42,850 bases of DNA from Cytophagaceae bacterium (GTDB lineage: Bacteria; Bacteroidota; Bacteroidia; Cytophagales; Cytophagaceae), in NCBI GenBank assembly GCA_025454925.1, contig JALONM010000053.1, positions 1 to 42,850 of the forward strand, read 5' to 3'. Positions 40,921 through 42,850 of this stretch are shown here, piece after piece. Numbering within the stretch: position 1 is the first letter of the stretch; each line of letters begins with the position of its first letter. Below the pieces are notes generated by a model. It was given only the letters and a program-made list of their open reading frames with translations. It made no database searches and was not told the DNA's origin. The translations under genes and the position numbers were made by a program.

Positions 40921-42850
40921 TCACTCTTTACTAATCTTGCGAACCCAGGGGATTCCTCCTTCATCATACACCCACACGATGTACATGCCGGAAGCAAAGT
41001 AACGCATGTCCAACTCAACGCTTCCTTCAAAACTGCCCTGCGCCACTTCTATTCCATTCGATTGATACAACCGATACTTACTCCGTCCACTTTTGTTGGA
41101 TAGCAATAAGCAGGTAGATTGTGTTGGATTAGGATACAACTGATACGACTCTTGATTTGACACAGCTCTGATTTCAGAATACAACATCGTTCCTTTGGTC
41201 TCCTGATATATTATCCGGTAATAGACGGTACCTTGCCGTGCACCGGCATCTATATAATAATACTGACTCCCTGCACCTGTTAAGGTATTTTCTTCCAAAG
41301 AATCAAGGGCGTAAAATAAAGTTCCATCATCACTGCGTTGAATGATAAAACGCCCCCTTCCCGATTCGGATGCGAGCGACCAATCCAACCGCACTTGTTC
41401 TCCTTGCGGACGTGCTGTAAAATTCAACAGATGGCTGGGGAGTGCAGTAAAACACCATTTATAGGTGATGGTAGTATCTTCGGGAAGAAACCAGGTTCTA
41501 CCGTCTGTAAATTGTACCATGCGCGCAGGATCACCGGGGGGATTATACAATACATAATGGCGACAATCTTCCTTATCAAATACTCCATACGAAGAATAGT
41601 TGGCCAGGACCGAGCTGTTTACATGCCCCAGGCTGTCGAGCGCATGGATCCAATGATAAAAATGCGCCGGAGGTAAATCGTTGTGCGTATCCAAACCAGG
41701 ATCGTCCCAAACCACACCGGAAACAACGGGGCCATTGTAGGTAAACCGGTAAGGAAAGTTACCAAAACTTTCGTATCGGTTAATCACCTGGTCGGCTTGA
41801 AAGGTAGCGCGCCAGGCAAGGATCACATCCTGCCAGGCTTGTTCTTCCGATACCGCTGGATTGGCGTAATATGCGCGCATATCTTGTTTGAGTTCTTCAT
41901 ACAATTCGTTGGCATACACAGTATCGTGGGCCAGGTACAACAAATGCGCATTCATGAGTGAAATATTGATTCCCAGGCCATGTTCGGGCCTTGTGCCAAA
42001 CCATGTCCACTTTCCATGCGAAGCCCCGTCTACATTCCAGATATGCTTAGCCGTAAAGGAAGGCGGGAAATTGGTATTTTCTACATCGTACCAATACTCT
42101 TTGGTCGTTTCAACTTCTGTAAGAAATAAGTAAACGCCAAGATCTCTGATTTCCGTTTGATGAGTGTTCAGGCCCCATTGAAAAACTGCCGCCGCAAAAT
42201 TAATCGCCTCCGAACTCGACTCCTGGCCTGCTCCGCCCACCCGGGCGGAGGTTCCTCCGGCATGCGAATGTCCTAAAAACGGACTATGAAATCGGAGGAA
42301 TGGAAATTGTGTGTCACTACGATCCCAGTTATTTATTCCCCGGATTAAAAAATTAACCATGCCTCCCCATTGGCCCTGCTGTGCCCATACCGGGTCAAAC
42401 TTTGCAATGGTAGCGGCCCCCCGGAGTATGTAACCAACTGAAAAATGAAAATCATTCAACAATTGCGGACCTAATATTCCGTTGTACGGCGTTAAGGTAT
42501 GCCACTGTGCATTGTAGTACAAATGCCTGCCATTGCTGCCAGCCAATGGATTTTTCAGCCATAAAAATTTATTCTTCGCCAGCGTATGACCTGCGGCATC
42601 CGCAAGTTCTGTGAGCAAAGCCAGTTTGGCGATTTGCTTTCCTCCGATGTAATTATCTCCGGATGTAACATATTTCACTACCTGACGCTGATCCTCCAGG
42701 TACTGGTAAAGCTGCGGAAAATTTCCGGTAAGTGGCAAGGCTGGCAACAACCCTACATGCGGCAATTCTATTTGGAACGAATCAGTATCGGCACATTTTA
42801 AAAGGCCTCTCGGAACATTAAACTGATGTCCATTCAAGGCTTGTGTGCTA
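40921..42850 (-). CDS. GH81 endo-beta-1,3-glucanase with T9SS tail, 5' end outside window
   Basis: At least 642 residues are visible and the frame is still open at the window edge, so the signal peptide is not seen. GH81 signatures: SGDNYIGGKQIAKLALL, FDPVWAQQGQWGGMVNFLIR, the catalytic region GHSHAGGTSARVGGAGQESS followed by SEAINFAAAVFQWG (glutamates of QESSSE), and WTWFGTRPEHGLGI. After the barrel comes an Fn3-like segment and a T9SS sorting domain of about 75 residues (YQLYPNPTQSTCLLL, ASGMYIVWV). It cleaves beta-1,3-glucans such as laminarin. It is convergent with the GH5-like gene and complements the GH16 enzyme at 845. Confidence 0.95.
   Translation of the reverse strand, partial: STQALNGHQFNVPRGLLKCADTDSFQIELPHVGLLPALPLTGNFPQLYQYLEDQRQVVKYVTSGDNYIGGKQIAKLALLTELADAAGHTLAKNKFLWLKNPLAGSNGRHLYYNAQWHTLTPYNGILGPQLLNDFHFSVGYILRGAATIAKFDPVWAQQGQWGGMVNFLIRGINNWDRSDTQFPFLRFHSPFLGHSHAGGTSARVGGAGQESSSEAINFAAAVFQWGLNTHQTEIRDLGVYLFLTEVETTKEYWYDVENTNFPPSFTAKHIWNVDGASHGKWTWFGTRPEHGLGINISLMNAHLLYLAHDTVYANELYEELKQDMRAYYANPAVSEEQAWQDVILAWRATFQADQVINRYESFGNFPYRFTYNGPVVSGVVWDDPGLDTHNDLPPAHFYHWIHALDSLGHVNSSVLANYSSYGVFDKEDCRHYVLYNPPGDPARMVQFTDGRTWFLPEDTTITYKWCFTALPSHLLNFTARPQGEQVRLDWSLASESGRGRFIIQRSDDGTLFYALDSLEENTLTGAGSQYYYIDAGARQGTVYYRIIYQETKGTMLYSEIRAVSNQESYQLYPNPTQSTCLLLSNKSGRSKYRLYQSNGIEVAQGSFEGSVELDMRYFASGMYIVWVYDEGGIPWVRKISKE

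Overview
The window reads as a chromosomal stretch of a Bacteroidota (Bacteroidetes) bacterium. The signs are secreted proteins ending in type IX secretion (T9SS) sorting domains, TAnnTTTG-type -7 promoter boxes, an ECF sigma/one-TM protein/barrel operon, and Bacteroidota-typical families (DUF6495, DUF4476, YqeY, DUF2892-rhodanese). The order within the phylum cannot be fixed from these data. No rRNA, tRNA, CRISPR array, phage or complete insertion sequence was seen.

Layout. 1-2.5 kb: edge of a membrane-protein gene and a GH16-CBM6 laminarinase-like secreted enzyme. 2.5-6.1 kb: XRE regulator, ECF sigma factor operon, two outer-membrane barrel-like proteins. 6.1-8.6 kb: two Crp/Fnr-family regulators, the second followed by a DUF2892-rhodanese pair with a well placed Crp/Fnr-like operator. 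8.7-11.7 kb (minus): pdxJ, alpha/beta hydrolase, inositol-monophosphatase-like and PyrR-like genes in one operon. 11.8-16.1 kb (plus): YqeY, CvpA, alpha/beta hydrolase, CBS protein, a SiaB/SiaC kinase-phosphoprotein pair, and a second XRE regulator paralogous to the first. 16.2-20.4 kb: lipoprotein, rnhA, sodium-solute symporter, clpS, recR. 20.4-28.7 kb: DUF4476 protein, an adaptor/RND pump/outer-membrane-factor operon, MOSC protein. 28.7-34.9 kb: a small unknown protein, a large LamG-type T9SS protein, a Dabb protein, a DUF885 peptidase. 34.9-42.85 kb: tpx, DUF6495-queA-oxidoreductase, a GH5-like secreted enzyme and a GH81 endo-beta-1,3-glucanase cut by the window end.

Together, the GH16, GH81 and GH5-like enzymes point to extracellular beta-glucan (laminarin-type) breakdown, with at least three products carrying T9SS sorting tails. 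No SusC/SusD pair is present, so this is not a classical polysaccharide utilisation locus. Most other genes are housekeeping.

The least expected content is non-coding. One dispersed hairpin-repeat family has three copies (479-552 minus, 8753-8812 plus, 21682-21796 plus). A second multi-hairpin family has four copies (3182-3246, 15586-15652 minus, 21830-22002, 34719-34893) and a possible fifth variant (34603-34658). Its stems appear to change on both sides together, and two copies lie in the same relative orientation upstream of the two paralogous XRE genes. Candidate operators sit at 6287-6300, 7931-7944 and 28051-28072. The GH16 enzyme appears to have lost about 25-30 residues of its catalytic domain in frame.
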